This document shows positions 1-10,148 of a stretch of DNA of 64,000 bases, in pieces. A model generated the notes under the pieces. That model did no database searches, was not told the DNA's origin, and saw nothing but the letters and a program-made list of their open reading frames with translations. Both the position numbers and the translations under genes were made by a program. This DNA comes from CADEFX01 sp050260355. GTDB taxonomy: Bacteria; Pseudomonadota; Alphaproteobacteria; Rhizobiales; Hyphomicrobiaceae. Location: assembly GCA_050260355.1 (NCBI GenBank), contig JBLNBZ010000054.1, positions 29,497 through 93,496 on the forward strand, in the 5' to 3' direction. Each line of letters starts with the position of its first letter. Positions within the stretch are counted from its first letter, which is position 1.

Positions 1-1
1 G

Positions 2-355
2 ATCGCCGACGAGATGCTGAAGCGGCCGCTGAACGTTGGTTTCTCCGGCGGCGAGAAGAAGCGCATGGAGATCCTGCAGATGTCGCTGCTGGAGCCGTCG
101 CTCTGCGTCATGGACGAGACCGACTCCGGCCTCGACATCGACGCCATCCGCATCGTCTCCGAAGGGACCAACAAGCTGCGCTCGAAAGACCGGGCCATAC
201 TGGTCATCACGCACTATCAGCGGCTGCTCAACCACATCGTGCCGGACAAGGTGCACGTGCTTGCCGATGGCAAGATCCAGAAGTCGGGCAGCAAGGAGCT
301 GGCCGTGGAGCTCGAGAAATCCGGCTACGCCGGCTTCAGGACCAAGGCTGCCTGA
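2..355 (+). CDS. sufC: SufC, Fe-S cluster assembly ATPase (3' part)
   Basis: The 5' end lies outside the window; the last 117 codons are present. SufC is the cytoplasmic ABC-type ATPase that drives the SufBCD scaffold for iron-sulfur cluster assembly. The fragment shows the ABC signature FSGGEKKR, a Walker B segment ending in MDETDSGLD (the family's typical D-E-x-D-S-G-L-D), and the switch histidine in VITHYQRLL. It is followed after 38 nt by sufD on the same strand, as expected for a sufBCDS operon. sufB is presumably upstream of the window. The family call is very secure; the N-terminal Walker A cannot be seen here. Confidence 0.95.
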   Translation: MADEMLKRPLNVGFSGGEKKRMEILQMSLLEPSLCVMDETDSGLDIDAIRIVSEGTNKLRSKDRAILVITHYQRLLNHIVPDKVHVLADGKIQKSGSKELAVELEKSGYAGFRTKAA

Positions 356-393
356 ACAGCAATGCAGCGAGACAACGCTGCAGAGGTGACGAG

Positions 394-1728
394 ATGAATG
401 TGGCGGTGATGAAAACGAAGGCGGAGGCGGCTCTCGGCGAGCAGTTCGAGGCCGTGGCTCGCCAGCTACCCGGCGGCGCTTGGGTCGAGGCGTTGCGCAA
501 GGAGGCGATCGGCACCTTCGAGTCGCTTGGTTTGCCGCATCGGCGCATCGAGGAGTGGAAGTACACCGACCTGCGCGAGAGGATGCGCGAGGCCTTCCCG
601 CCGGCGCTGGGCGAGAGGCCTGCAGTCTCGCGCGGGCAGATCGATGCCACGTTGGGGCCGCTCGCGGCCCTTGATGCCGACCGCCTCGTGTTCGTCGATG
701 GCGCTTACTGCGCCGAGCTCTCCGATGCGCAGCGGCTCGGCGATGGCTTCGAGCTCAAGACCATGGCCGAGATGCTGGCGGCAGCGCCCGCCTGGCTGCA
801 GGGCAAGTTCGACGCGAAAGCGCAGCGCCGGCCGGATGCGATCGGCGCACTCAACCTGGCCTTCATGAGCGATGGCGTTCTGCTCAAGATCAAGCCGAAC
901 CGAACGGCCGCACGGCCGGTGCTCCTGGTGTGCGCTCGCTCCAGGAAGGCGGCAAGCTCCGTCACCACGCGCAACATCATCGCCGTCGAGGCCGGCGCCA
1001 AACTGACCTTGATGGAGGTGCACGTCGCGCTCGCCGGCGCTTCGCCCAAGGCGCAAGTCAATGCTGCGACCGATATCACGCTGGCTGAGGGCGCCAACGC
1101 CACCCACATGAAGTGTCTCATGGACGCAGGCGAGACGACCCATCTTGCGACCTGGACGGCCAAGATCGGCAAAGCGGCCTCCTACCGCGCCTTTCAGCTC
1201 ACCGCCGGCGTGGGGCTTGCGCGCAATCAGGTGTTTGCCACCTTTACGGGAGAAGGTGCAAAGCTCGACGTATCAGGCCTGTTCCTCGGACGCGGGTCGG
1301 ACCATGTCGACACTACCCTTTTCATCGATCACGCGGTGCCGGGCTGCGAGAGCCGCGAGCTGTTCAAGGGCGTGCTCGACGGTCGCGCCAGGGGTATTTT
1401 CCAGGGCAAGGTCGTCGTCAGGCCCGATGCCCAGAAGACCGACGGCAAGCAGATGGCGCAGGCCCTGATGCTGTCGCAGGACGCGGAGTTCGACTCCAAG
1501 CCGGAGCTCGAGATCTTCGCGGATGACGTGGTTTGCGGGCATGGCAGCACGTGCACCGAGCTCGATGCCGACATGCTTTTCTACTGCCGGTCGCGCGGCA
1601 TCCCGCTGGCGGAAGCGCGCGCCATGTTGATCGAGAGCTTTGCTGCCGAGGCGGTCGACAAGGTCGAGGATGAGCACATCCGCGCGGCCTTGATGAACGT
1701 CGCTTCGACTTGGCTGAGCGGTGCCTGA
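394..1728 (+). CDS. sufD: SufD, Fe-S cluster scaffold subunit
   Basis: 444 residues, the usual size of SufD. It is the partner of SufB and SufC in the SufBCD complex that builds Fe-S clusters on the SufS/SufE-donated persulfide. The C-terminal half has the right-handed beta-helix signature region, with QTDGKQ-like (RPDAQKTDGKQ) and CGHGST motifs (VVCGHGSTCTELDADMLF). The start ATG follows AGAGGTGACGAG, a usable Shine-Dalgarno. The stop overlaps a possible upstream start of sufS by 8 nt, so the pair is translationally close. What is seen is family-typical from end to end with no truncation. Confidence 0.95.
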   Translation: MNVAVMKTKAEAALGEQFEAVARQLPGGAWVEALRKEAIGTFESLGLPHRRIEEWKYTDLRERMREAFPPALGERPAVSRGQIDATLGPLAALDADRLVFVDGAYCAELSDAQRLGDGFELKTMAEMLAAAPAWLQGKFDAKAQRRPDAIGALNLAFMSDGVLLKIKPNRTAARPVLLVCARSRKAASSVTTRNIIAVEAGAKLTLMEVHVALAGASPKAQVNAATDITLAEGANATHMKCLMDAGETTHLATWTAKIGKAASYRAFQLTAGVGLARNQVFATFTGEGAKLDVSGLFLGRGSDHVDTTLFIDHAVPGCESRELFKGVLDGRARGIFQGKVVVRPDAQKTDGKQMAQALMLSQDAEFDSKPELEIFADDVVCGHGSTCTELDADMLFYCRSRGIPLAEARAMLIESFAAEAVDKVEDEHIRAALMNVASTWLSGA

Positions 1729-1750
1729 CGAGCGAAAGGCGTCGACGAGC

Positions 1751-3010
1751 ATGACCATCATGGAAACGAAGGGCGAGCGAGCGGGAGCTTTGGCCGCCTT
1801 CGACGTGGAGCGGATCCGGGCCGACTTCCCGATCCTCTACCGCGAGGTCTATGGCAAGCCGCTCGTCTACCTGGACAACGGCGCATCGGCGCAGAAGCCG
1901 CGCTCCGTGCTCGATGCCATCGAGCACGCCTACAAGTTCGAGTACGCCAATGTGCATCGCGGGCTGCATTTCCTGTCCAATGCCGCAACCGCTAAGTACG
2001 AGGACGCGCGCGTCATTGCGCAGCGCTTCCTCAATGCGCGGCACGAGGATGAGATCATCTTCACGCGCAATCTGACCGACGGCGTCAATCTCGTCGCCAG
2101 CTCGTTCGGCATGGACTTCAAGGAAGGCGACGAGATCGTCGTCTCCATCATGGAGCACCATTCCAACATCGTGCCCTGGCATTTCCTGCGCGAGCGCAAG
2201 GGCTGCGTCCTGAAGTGGGCTCCCATCTCGGACACCGGCGAGTTTCTGCTCGACGAGTTCGAGAAGCTGCTCGGCCCGCGCACCCGCATCGTCGCGCTGA
2301 CGCATATGTCGAACGTGCTCGGCACGGTGGTGCCGATCAAGGAGGTGGTGCGGATGGCGCACGCCCGCGGCATTCCGGTGCTCGTCGACGGAGCCCAGGC
2401 CGCGGTCCACCTGCCGGTCGACGTCCAGGATCTGGATTGCGATTTCTACGCCTTCACCGGACACAAGGTGTACGGCCCGACGGGCATCGGCATTCTCTAC
2501 GCCAAGAAGCAGCATCTCGAGGCCATGCCGCCCTACCAGGGTGGCGGCGACATGATCGAGAGCGTGCATACCGACCGCATCACGTACGGCAAGGCTCCGC
2601 ACAAGTTCGAGGCCGGCACGCCGGCCATCGTTCAGGCGATCGGCCTCGGGGCGGCACTGAACTACATGATGCAGGTCGGGCGCGACCGCATCGCTGCGCA
2701 CGAGGCTGAGCTCAAGGACTATGCCCACAAACGCCTCGGCGAGCTGAACTGGTTGAAGATCTATGGGCAGGCCAAGGACAAGGGCGCCATCGTCTCGTTT
2801 TCCATCGATGGCCTGCACCCGCATGACATCTCCACGATCATAGACCGGTCGGGCGTGGCCGTGCGTGCCGGCCATCACTGCGCCCAGCCGCTGATGGAGC
2901 GGCTCGGCGTCACCGCCACGTGCCGCGCCTCCTTCGCGATGTACAACACCAAGGCCGAGGTCGATGTGCTGGCCGAGGCTTTGATCCGAGCCCACGACTT
3001 CTTCGCCTGA
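1751..3010 (+). CDS. sufS: SufS, group II cysteine desulfurase
   Basis: PLP-dependent enzyme that removes sulfur from cysteine (giving alanine) and supplies persulfide to SufBCD. The PLP lysine is in TGHKVYGPTG (about residue 239) and the catalytic cysteine is in AGHHCAQP (about residue 377), both in the context expected for group II SufS. I prefer the ATG at 1751 (419 residues, MTIMETKG). A start at 1721 would overlap sufD by 8 nt and add ten residues with no family resemblance. No separate sufE is present between the suf genes, so the acceptor must be encoded elsewhere or replaced. Confidence 0.95.
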   Translation: MTIMETKGERAGALAAFDVERIRADFPILYREVYGKPLVYLDNGASAQKPRSVLDAIEHAYKFEYANVHRGLHFLSNAATAKYEDARVIAQRFLNARHEDEIIFTRNLTDGVNLVASSFGMDFKEGDEIVVSIMEHHSNIVPWHFLRERKGCVLKWAPISDTGEFLLDEFEKLLGPRTRIVALTHMSNVLGTVVPIKEVVRMAHARGIPVLVDGAQAAVHLPVDVQDLDCDFYAFTGHKVYGPTGIGILYAKKQHLEAMPPYQGGGDMIESVHTDRITYGKAPHKFEAGTPAIVQAIGLGAALNYMMQVGRDRIAAHEAELKDYAHKRLGELNWLKIYGQAKDKGAIVSFSIDGLHPHDISTIIDRSGVAVRAGHHCAQPLMERLGVTATCRASFAMYNTKAEVDVLAEALIRAHDFFA

Positions 3011-3018
3011 GAGCGAGC

Positions 3019-3444
3019 ATGGATGCCAAGATGGCAGAACCGAGCATTGTGACCGGCGTTGCGGGCGAGGCGCCTGCCGCGCTGCCCGTCGATCAAGGCG
3101 GCACACCCGTGGAGGGCTCCAAGTTGTCGAAGGAGCAGCTCGAGCAGATGACGGCCGATATCGTCGCGGCCCTGAAGACGGTCTACGACCCCGAGATCCC
3201 GGCCGACATATACGAGCTCGGGCTGATCTACAAGATCGACATCTCGGACGAGCGGGACGTCATCATCGACATGACCCTGACGGCTCCCGGCTGCCCGGTC
3301 GCCGGCGAGATGCCGACCTGGGTGGAGAATGCCGTGGGCGCGGTCGCGGGCGTCGGCCAGGTCAAGGTGAACCTCACCTTCGACCCGCCCTGGGACCAGA
3401 GCCGTATGAGCGACGAGGCGCGTCTCGCCCTCAACATGTTCTAG
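3019..3444 (+). CDS. SUF-associated DUF59/MIP18-family protein (SufT-like)
   Basis: 141 residues starting 8 nt after sufS. The body is a DUF59 domain: a run beginning IVAALKTVYDPEIPADIYELG and the conserved cysteine-containing LTAPGCPVAG motif, ending in a DPPWDQSRMS tail. Members fused to or placed within suf operons act in Fe-S cluster assembly or delivery (SufT family). The first 40 or so residues look low-complexity and are not part of the domain. Its place between sufS and the sufA-like gene supports a maturation role. The exact biochemical step is inference. Confidence 0.9.
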   Translation: MDAKMAEPSIVTGVAGEAPAALPVDQGGTPVEGSKLSKEQLEQMTADIVAALKTVYDPEIPADIYELGLIYKIDISDERDVIIDMTLTAPGCPVAGEMPTWVENAVGAVAGVGQVKVNLTFDPPWDQSRMSDEARLALNMF

Positions 3445-3529
3445 TTCCAAGGTGCGCCTTCACTTGCCGCCTCGAAAATTCGCCAAATCGCGCTATATTG
3501 AGGTTGGTCCAACGGCAACCAAGCGCTGA

Positions 3530-3928
3530 ATGGAACGCATGAGCAACCCTAGACCCCGCCCGCAAGTGATGACGCTCACGGATGCGGCCGTGGCGCGCGT
3601 CAAGGCTATCCTGGCTGCCCGGGGCGCTGGCTCCGCCGGCCTCAAGATCGGCGTCAAGAAGGGCGGCTGTGCCGGCATGGAGTACACGCTCGACTGGGCC
3701 GAGGCGCCGGGTAAGTTCGACGAGGTGGTCGAGCGCGATGGCGCGCGTGTGATCATCGATCCGCAGGCGGTGCTCTATCTGCTGGGCGCCGAGATGGACT
3801 ACAAGGTCGACAAGCTGTCGGCGCAGTTCGTGTTCAACAATCCGAACCAGCAGAGCGCCTGCGGCTGCGGCGAGAGCGTCAATCTCATGCCGGCCCCCAA
3901 GGAACGGCTCGAGGCGCTGAAGGCCTGA
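3530..3928 (+). CDS. sufA: SufA/IscA-family Fe-S carrier (HesB-like)
   Basis: 132 residues (or 129 from the ATG at 3539). A-type carrier that receives clusters from SufBCD and passes them to apoproteins. The three conserved cysteines are present: one in KKGGCAGMEY and two in the C-terminal SACGCGES. The region between is the usual HesB beta-fold (DPQAVLYLLGAEMDY). It is separated from the DUF59 gene by 85 nt, longer than other gaps in the cluster, so a local promoter is possible. Standard last gene of an alphaproteobacterial suf cluster; sufA versus another A-type paralog is not certain. Confidence 0.9.
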   Translation: MERMSNPRPRPQVMTLTDAAVARVKAILAARGAGSAGLKIGVKKGGCAGMEYTLDWAEAPGKFDEVVERDGARVIIDPQAVLYLLGAEMDYKVDKLSAQFVFNNPNQQSACGCGESVNLMPAPKERLEALKA

Positions 3929-3933
3929 GAGCC

Positions 3934-4494
3934 GTGGCGGCCGACGGGCTCCCGCCGTGGTGCGAGACCGTTCTCGATCTCTGGTTTCGCGAGCTCGAGC
4001 CCAAGGCCTGGTTCACCACATCCCGCGCCACCGATCTCCTCATCGTCGAGCGCTGCCTCGCCATCCACGAGAAGGTAGCCCAAGCGCTTCCGCCTGAGGC
4101 GCGGCGTGAGCCGCAGGTTGCGCTGGCCGCGGTGATTGCCCTCGACCAGTTTCCCCGCAACATGTTCCGCGCCACGCCGCGCGCCTTTGCCACCGATCCG
4201 CTGGCCCTCGCCCTGGCGAAGGATGCGGTTGCGGCAGGCCTCGATCGCGGCATGGTCAAGAACGAGCGCCTGTTCCTGTACCTGCCCTTCGAGCACAGCG
4301 AAAACCTCGACGACCAGCACCGCTCCGTGGAGCTGTTCGCGGCGCTCGGCGATGAGGAGCTGCTGCGCCATGCCATTGCGCACAAGGCCATCATCGAGCG
4401 GTTCGGCCGCTTCCCGCATCGCAATGCCATCCTCGGCAGACCCTCCACGCCCGAGGAGGAGGAGTTGCTGCGCCAGCCCGGCAGCTCGTTTTGA
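3934..4494 (+). CDS. DUF924 family protein
   Basis: 186 residues from a GTG start 5 nt after the sufA-like stop. The DUF924 pattern is clear: VLDLWFRELEPKAWF at the N-terminus, then VIALDQFPRNMFR, a central NERLFLYLPFEHSE, and the C-terminal IERFGRFPHRN. The family is an all-helical TPR-like fold found widely in proteobacteria, with no established biochemical function. The tight spacing suggests co-transcription with sufA, which is context only and not evidence of a role in Fe-S metabolism. Confidence 0.9.
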   Translation: MAADGLPPWCETVLDLWFRELEPKAWFTTSRATDLLIVERCLAIHEKVAQALPPEARREPQVALAAVIALDQFPRNMFRATPRAFATDPLALALAKDAVAAGLDRGMVKNERLFLYLPFEHSENLDDQHRSVELFAALGDEELLRHAIAHKAIIERFGRFPHRNAILGRPSTPEEEELLRQPGSSF

Positions 4495-4510
4495 GGACGC
4501 CACACCAGCC

Positions 4511-4885
4511 GTGACCGTCAGCGACAGCTTCATCGACCTTCTGCAGGACCAGCTTCGCGGCATGGGTCCGGTCTCGGTGCGGCGCCTGTTCGGTGGGGCG
4601 GGTCTCTATGCGGCGGGGACCATGTTCGCGCTGGTGTCGGATGAGACCCTTTATCTCAAGGCCGACGAGACCACGCGTGCGGATTTCGAGGCGGAAGGTA
4701 TGCAGCCTTTCAGCTACGCGACGAAGGACGGCCGCAACACCCTCATGAGCTACTGGCGAGCCCCGGAGCGGCTGTTCGACGATCCCGACGAGATGCTGGC
4801 TTGGGCCACGCGCGCGCTGGCTGCCGCCAAGCGCTCCGCAGCCAAGACATCGTCGCCCAAGTCGAGACGCAAGCGACCCGGCTAG
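4511..4885 (+). CDS. TfoX/Sxy N-terminal domain protein
   Basis: 124 residues from a GTG start 16 nt after the DUF924 stop. The TfoX N-terminal domain is recognisable: a SVRRLFGGAGLYAAG segment, then a beta stretch with LVSDETLYLKAD, and MSYWRAPERLFDDPDEM. The C-terminus is a basic, lysine/arginine-rich tail. In gammaproteobacteria TfoX/Sxy activates competence genes; short single-domain alphaproteobacterial versions have no known target. A much longer reading in this frame from 4136 overlaps the DUF924 gene and is not favoured. Confidence 0.85.
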   Translation: MTVSDSFIDLLQDQLRGMGPVSVRRLFGGAGLYAAGTMFALVSDETLYLKADETTRADFEAEGMQPFSYATKDGRNTLMSYWRAPERLFDDPDEMLAWATRALAAAKRSAAKTSSPKSRRKRPG

Positions 4886-6276
4886 GAGGCCATGGGCCAG
4901 CGGGGCGGGTGCGTGCCGAGCGGCACCGAGGGCCGATCCCACCGCACAGGGGTCGCCGAAAGCTTCGCCGCATGTCTGACGGCGGTTATCGGCCCAAAGC
5001 GGCTGTCGGATATCTCCAGCAGGTCCTGAACATCAACGAATTTCTGGTCGGCGCAGGCGAGCCCACCGTCGATGCGTCCGAGGCCGGCGAGCCATCGTCC
5101 GGTCTGCGCCAGCGAGACGCGCACCAGCCACGATCCGCCTTCCTCCCGCTGACGCTTGAGCGCCATCATGGCACCCGTCGCCAACAGATATCCCGAGCCG
5201 TGATCGAGGGCCTGGCACGGCAGCTCCTTCGGGCGGTCGAGGCCCGCCGCGGCGCCCTCGGCATGATTGAGGCCGTTGGTGTTCTGCACCAGGCTGTCGA
5301 ACCCGCGCCGGCCGGACCACGGTCCCTGCTGCCCGTAGGCGGAAAGCGACACGTAGACGATGCCGGGCGAAAGCTCGGCAAGACGCTCGGGCGCGAAACC
5401 GCGCCCAGCGATCGCGCCAGGCCGATAGCCCTGCACGAAGATGTCCGCGTCCTTGGCGAGGGCGGTCAGCGTTTCGCGGCCGCCGCTTTCCGCAAGATCG
5501 ACGTGCGCGGAGAGCTTGCCGCGGCCGGTATCCATCACCAGACCTTGGAACGACGGCAGCTTCGGGCTTGCCACAAGCAAGACATCGGCGCCGTGTCCGG
5601 CAAGGGTGCGCCCGCAAACCGGCCCCGCGATCACACGTGTCAGATCGAGCACGCGGATGCCTGACAGCGGCCGCGTGCCGCCCTTCGGCCAGGGGCGCGC
5701 CGGCGCGTCGCCGATGCGCGTGATCTCGAACAGGGGCAGCCTAGCGACCGCCTGCCCTTGGCCGTGCGCGGCCCATTCCTCGGGCGAGCGCGTCATCGTA
5801 GCGACGAGGCCCGCCTCGGCCGCAGCCGTCTCGAACGGCTCGCCCTGCCATCCATTCAGTCGCGCTTGCACGCTCTCGCGGTTGTACTCGGCGCCGAGGA
5901 GCTTGAGCATACCGTCGCGGTGGTGGGGGAAGTTCGTGTGCAGCCGCACGAAACGGCCGTCGCCCGTGCGATAAAGGCCTGCGATCGGGTCCCAGGTGCG
6001 CTCGGCGAAGCCCGGCACGCGCATATAGCGCTCGCTGCGGAACTCGGCCGCAGCGTGCCGCATGTCGACCGACACCGTTTGCGTTCTTCCTGTACGCGCG
6101 CGCCAGATCTCACTGGCGGCGAGGGCGCTGGCGGCGATGGTCGATTGAGCCACCGCATCGACACGGAACGACGAAGGCAGCACCGGCTCGCTGCCCGTCA
6201 GCTCGACGCTGTCGAGGGCCTGGGCGTTGCCGCCCCCGACCGACCAGATTTCGGCAAGAGCAGCGCGTGCTGTCAT
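4882..6276 (-). CDS. CaiB/BaiF family (class III) CoA-transferase
   Basis: 464 residues from the ATG at 6276 (MTARAALAEIW); a reading from 6312 would overlap the next gene. Class III CoA-transferases move CoA between acyl-CoA thioesters and free acids through an aspartyl-CoA intermediate. The second half carries the family core: SGIRVLDLTRVIAGPVCGRTLA, the VMDTGRGK stretch, and DADIFVQGYRPGAIAGRGF. The first half is a diverged duplicate typical of the long, two-domain members. The substrate cannot be told from sequence. It converges on the TfoX-like gene, with a 4-nt overlap of the 3' ends. Confidence 0.85.
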   Translation of the reverse strand: MTARAALAEIWSVGGGNAQALDSVELTGSEPVLPSSFRVDAVAQSTIAASALAASEIWRARTGRTQTVSVDMRHAAAEFRSERYMRVPGFAERTWDPIAGLYRTGDGRFVRLHTNFPHHRDGMLKLLGAEYNRESVQARLNGWQGEPFETAAAEAGLVATMTRSPEEWAAHGQGQAVARLPLFEITRIGDAPARPWPKGGTRPLSGIRVLDLTRVIAGPVCGRTLAGHGADVLLVASPKLPSFQGLVMDTGRGKLSAHVDLAESGGRETLTALAKDADIFVQGYRPGAIAGRGFAPERLAELSPGIVYVSLSAYGQQGPWSGRRGFDSLVQNTNGLNHAEGAAAGLDRPKELPCQALDHGSGYLLATGAMMALKRQREEGGSWLVRVSLAQTGRWLAGLGRIDGGLACADQKFVDVQDLLEISDSRFGPITAVRHAAKLSATPVRWDRPSVPLGTHPPRWPMAS

Positions 6277-6298
6277 GGATTGGACGACCCCGTCTGGA

Positions 6299-7819
<1,521 letters not shown>

Positions 7820-8161
7820 AAGAAGGTTTCTCCATCTCGCTCGTGTATGCGCCCCGCACCCCCGGATTCCGGGGTGAACGTTGGCGATCACAGCGCAGGG
7901 GAGAACCACAAAGGGCCTAACGGGAAAAGCCTAAGCTTCGGGGAAATCGAGAAAATGCAAGCAATCCCCTGCGCCGTTAGTGCCCGGTACATGGCATTGT
8001 TTGTTGAAAAAAGCAAGGAACTCGGGCTGAAAAGAGGGGTAAATCGGTGCTGCTGCCACGCTCAGGGCGCCCCGGGGCGTGACATGCAACGGCGGCTGGC
8101 GCCCTCGAGACGCGCCCCTACGGCGACGCGTCGGCCGTCCTGGCCGAGAGACCGCTGCCGG
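7820..8161. other. Intergenic region upstream of the DEAD-box helicase
   Basis: About 340 nt with no credible gene. It holds the presumed promoter and leader of the helicase on the minus strand. It includes an 8-bp inverted repeat (AGGGCGCC at 8064-8071 with GGCGCCCT at 8098-8105) just beyond the small secreted-protein gene. A comparatively A/T-rich block lies at about 7890-8045. I see no recognisable riboswitch and no EcfG-type promoter. Long leaders are common for cold-induced helicases, but that is inference here. Confidence 0.5.
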
Positions 8162-8368
8162 CTACAGCTTGCGACAAGTCAGGTGGAAGTCGGTCCAGCT
8201 CCAGCGCGACCGGGGCGTCCAGCCGCGCGCGCAGTCGTTGGGAGTTGGCAGGGAACCCGCCTGTACGCCGAGGCTGGTGCGACCGGGGCTCGACTTCGTC
8301 TCTTGGGCCAGGGCGCTGCCGGACGCGAGCACCATCGCCAGCGCAATCGCGCCGAGTGCATGCCTCAT
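8162..8368 (-). CDS. Small secreted protein, unknown function
   Basis: 68 residues. The ATG at 8368 is preceded by AGGAGA at a 6-nt spacing, one of the best Shine-Dalgarno sequences in the window. The N-terminus is a textbook signal peptide (MRHALGAIALAMVLASGS, cleavage likely after ALA before QETK). The predicted mature part is about 45 residues with two cysteines and three tryptophans near the end (GWTPRSRWSWTDFHLTC), so a single disulfide is possible. I do not recognise the family. The strong start signal and export signal argue that it is real despite its size. Confidence 0.65.
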   Translation of the reverse strand: MRHALGAIALAMVLASGSALAQETKSSPGRTSLGVQAGSLPTPNDCARGWTPRSRWSWTDFHLTCRKL

Positions 8369-8494
8369 GATCGATCTCCTTTTGCTCTTGGGCTTCGCCC
8401 GCATTGTGACGGCTTACTCCCGAAACTGCCCTGCTCAAGAGAGAGTCGCTGCAATCTTCCGTGAGGCACGTGTTACCCTCGGAATGAGACGGCG

Positions 8495-8533
8495 AAAATG
8501 ACAACGCGAGGAACGTCGATGTTCCTCGCGTTG
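8495..8533 (-). terminator. Rho-independent terminator after aqpZ
   Basis: Perfect 13-bp stem (8502-8514 with 8521-8533) and a 6-nt loop, followed on the minus strand by TCATTTT. It sits 46 nt beyond the aquaporin stop and before the small secreted-protein start, so it separates the two minus-strand units. Confidence 0.75.
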
Positions 8534-8579
8534 CTCTGTCTCACACCGCATTCACGCCGGCCGGCGCGCTACGACGTCG

Positions 8580-9266
8580 CTATTCTTCCTGTAAGTAGCG
8601 AGCTACGACGCCACCGATCACGGCCCCGAGTATCGGAGCCACCCAGAAAAGCCAGACCTGTCCGAGAGCTGTTGTGCCGCCGTAGATGGCGGTGGCGAGG
8701 CTGCGGGCAGGGTTCACGGAGGCATTCGAGATAGGAATGGCCATGAGGTGAATCGCAGTCAGCGCCAGGCCGATGGCGATGGGCGCGAAGCCTGCCGGCG
8801 CGCGGCGTGATGTGACGCTCATGATGACGATCAGGAAGAAGGCGGTCATGATGACCTCGGTGATGAACACCGAGCCGAGGCTCGATCCCGAGGCCGAAAG
8901 CGAGCCGTAGCCGTTCGAGACACCGGCGAGATCGGCAGCCTTGCCGGTGCCGATCAGCGTCACGAACACGGTGGCGGCGAGGAAGCCGCCCACGCACTGG
9001 GCGATGATGTAGCCGAGTGCGCGGCCGGAATCGAACCGGCCTCCCGCCACGAGCCCGAGTGTCACGGCGGGATTGAAATGGCCGCCGGAAATGTGGCCGA
9101 ACGCGAAGGCCATCGCCATCACCGTCAGCCCGATCGATATGGCAACGCCAAGCGCCGTTGCCGGCGCGGCAGTCCCGAACAGTCCGGCGCCCAGCACGGA
9201 CGAGACGAGCATGAACGTGCCGATCGCCTCTGCGATCAGCACGCGTGTGTTCCAGGTCATGTTCAT
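8580..9266 (-). CDS. aqpZ: Aquaporin Z-type water channel
   Basis: 228 residues, normal for bacterial aquaporins. Six membrane segments and both half-helix NPA boxes are seen: HFNPAVTLG in the first half and SVNPARSLA in the second. The selectivity-filter positions look AqpZ-like (the ISGGHFNP and NPARS arginine contexts), favouring water over glycerol. The start ATG at 9266 has AGGGGAA upstream; the 41 extra codons of the open frame to 9389 have no family similarity. It is a monocistronic unit by its terminator. Osmotic control is plausible but nothing in the sequence shows it. Confidence 0.93.
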   Translation of the reverse strand: MNMTWNTRVLIAEAIGTFMLVSSVLGAGLFGTAAPATALGVAISIGLTVMAMAFAFGHISGGHFNPAVTLGLVAGGRFDSGRALGYIIAQCVGGFLAATVFVTLIGTGKAADLAGVSNGYGSLSASGSSLGSVFITEVIMTAFFLIVIMSVTSRRAPAGFAPIAIGLALTAIHLMAIPISNASVNPARSLATAIYGGTTALGQVWLFWVAPILGAVIGGVVARYLQEE

Positions 9267-9427
9267 GGCTTTCCCCTGATGGCGGTCGTCGGCGACGCAA
9301 CGGGGTCGCTCTTTTCGCCCCTCGGCGACCCGAATCAAATCCAGCGTAGCTTGTTTAGTACGAAAACCGGGCTCTCGGGAGGGAGCCATGGTGCGCCGCG
9401 CAAGGCTCGCGGTCGGTCGTCGCCAGG

Positions 9428-10141
9428 TCAGCTCTTCCGCCCCAGCAGTACGTCCTTGGCTTCGTTGATCTTTGCGGCCAGATAGGTGGAGCCGCCGCGG
9501 TCCGGGTGCAGCTTCAGCATCAGCTCACGGTGCATCCGCCTGATCTGCTCCTCGCTCGCCCCGGGCTGCAGGCCGAGAATCTCCAGCGCCTGCTCGGCTG
9601 TCATTTTGCCGTCCGGTCCCTGGGAGTGCTCGGCCTCGCCGCGCGCCAGATCATCCCGCCAGGACGGATGGAGCCGATCGAGATAGGCTTCCACGAGCTG
9701 GGCGGACTGCGGATCGGTGAAGCGGCAATCCTGCCACAGATGCGCAAGCTCGATGGGCCTCATGTCCTCGAGATTACGTCCCGCAAAGAAGCCCTTGAGG
9801 ATGCGCCCGCGCACCGCCCCCGTCGCGTGATCGAGCTCCATCTCGAGGTGCTCGGTGGTGACGTGCGAGGTCTGTCCCGGCTGACGTCCCTGTCCGCCGA
9901 TCCCTCCTCCCCATGGCGTTGCGCTACCCTTGCCCCACACGAGCCAGGTGCCCAGAACTGCCAGCGGGAGCGCGTAGGACAGAAGGCCCCGAACAAGCAG
10001 GAGAGCGGCAACGACAAGCGCGCCCACGCCCGCGCCTGTGCGCAGCCGTCTGGCAAGATTTGCCGCATTCGTCTGCACGAAGGCCTGTACGAGGACGAGG
10101 ACCAGCGCCAGGGCGACCAGGCCGAAGAGGAAATACTGCAT
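9428..10141 (-). CDS. Membrane-anchored J-domain protein
   Basis: 237 residues. Two hydrophobic segments lie at about residues 2-22 and 38-68. A cytoplasmic linker follows, and a C-terminal J-domain begins near residue 180 (LEILGLQPGASEEQIRRMHR) with the HPD triad in LKLHPDRGGS. This layout, membrane anchor first and J-domain last, resembles the TIM14/Pam18-like DnaJ proteins of alphaproteobacteria. It would recruit DnaK at the membrane. It starts 7 nt after the VWA gene, so the two are probably one transcript. Confidence 0.88.
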   Translation of the reverse strand: MQYFLFGLVALALVLVLVQAFVQTNAANLARRLRTGAGVGALVVAALLLVRGLLSYALPLAVLGTWLVWGKGSATPWGGGIGGQGRQPGQTSHVTTEHLEMELDHATGAVRGRILKGFFAGRNLEDMRPIELAHLWQDCRFTDPQSAQLVEAYLDRLHPSWRDDLARGEAEHSQGPDGKMTAEQALEILGLQPGASEEQIRRMHRELMLKLHPDRGGSTYLAAKINEAKDVLLGRKS

Positions 10142-10148
10142 CGATCGG

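Noticed and set aside
1418..3106. 562-codon minus-strand open frame
   Set aside because: Antisense of sufS and the sufD end; no ribosome-binding site or domain.
8502..8533. GGAAC and CGTT elements in a palindrome, considered as an EcfG promoter
   Set aside because: The spacing is 14 nt instead of 16-17, and the sequence is a hairpin followed by T-rich DNA, so it is read as a terminator.
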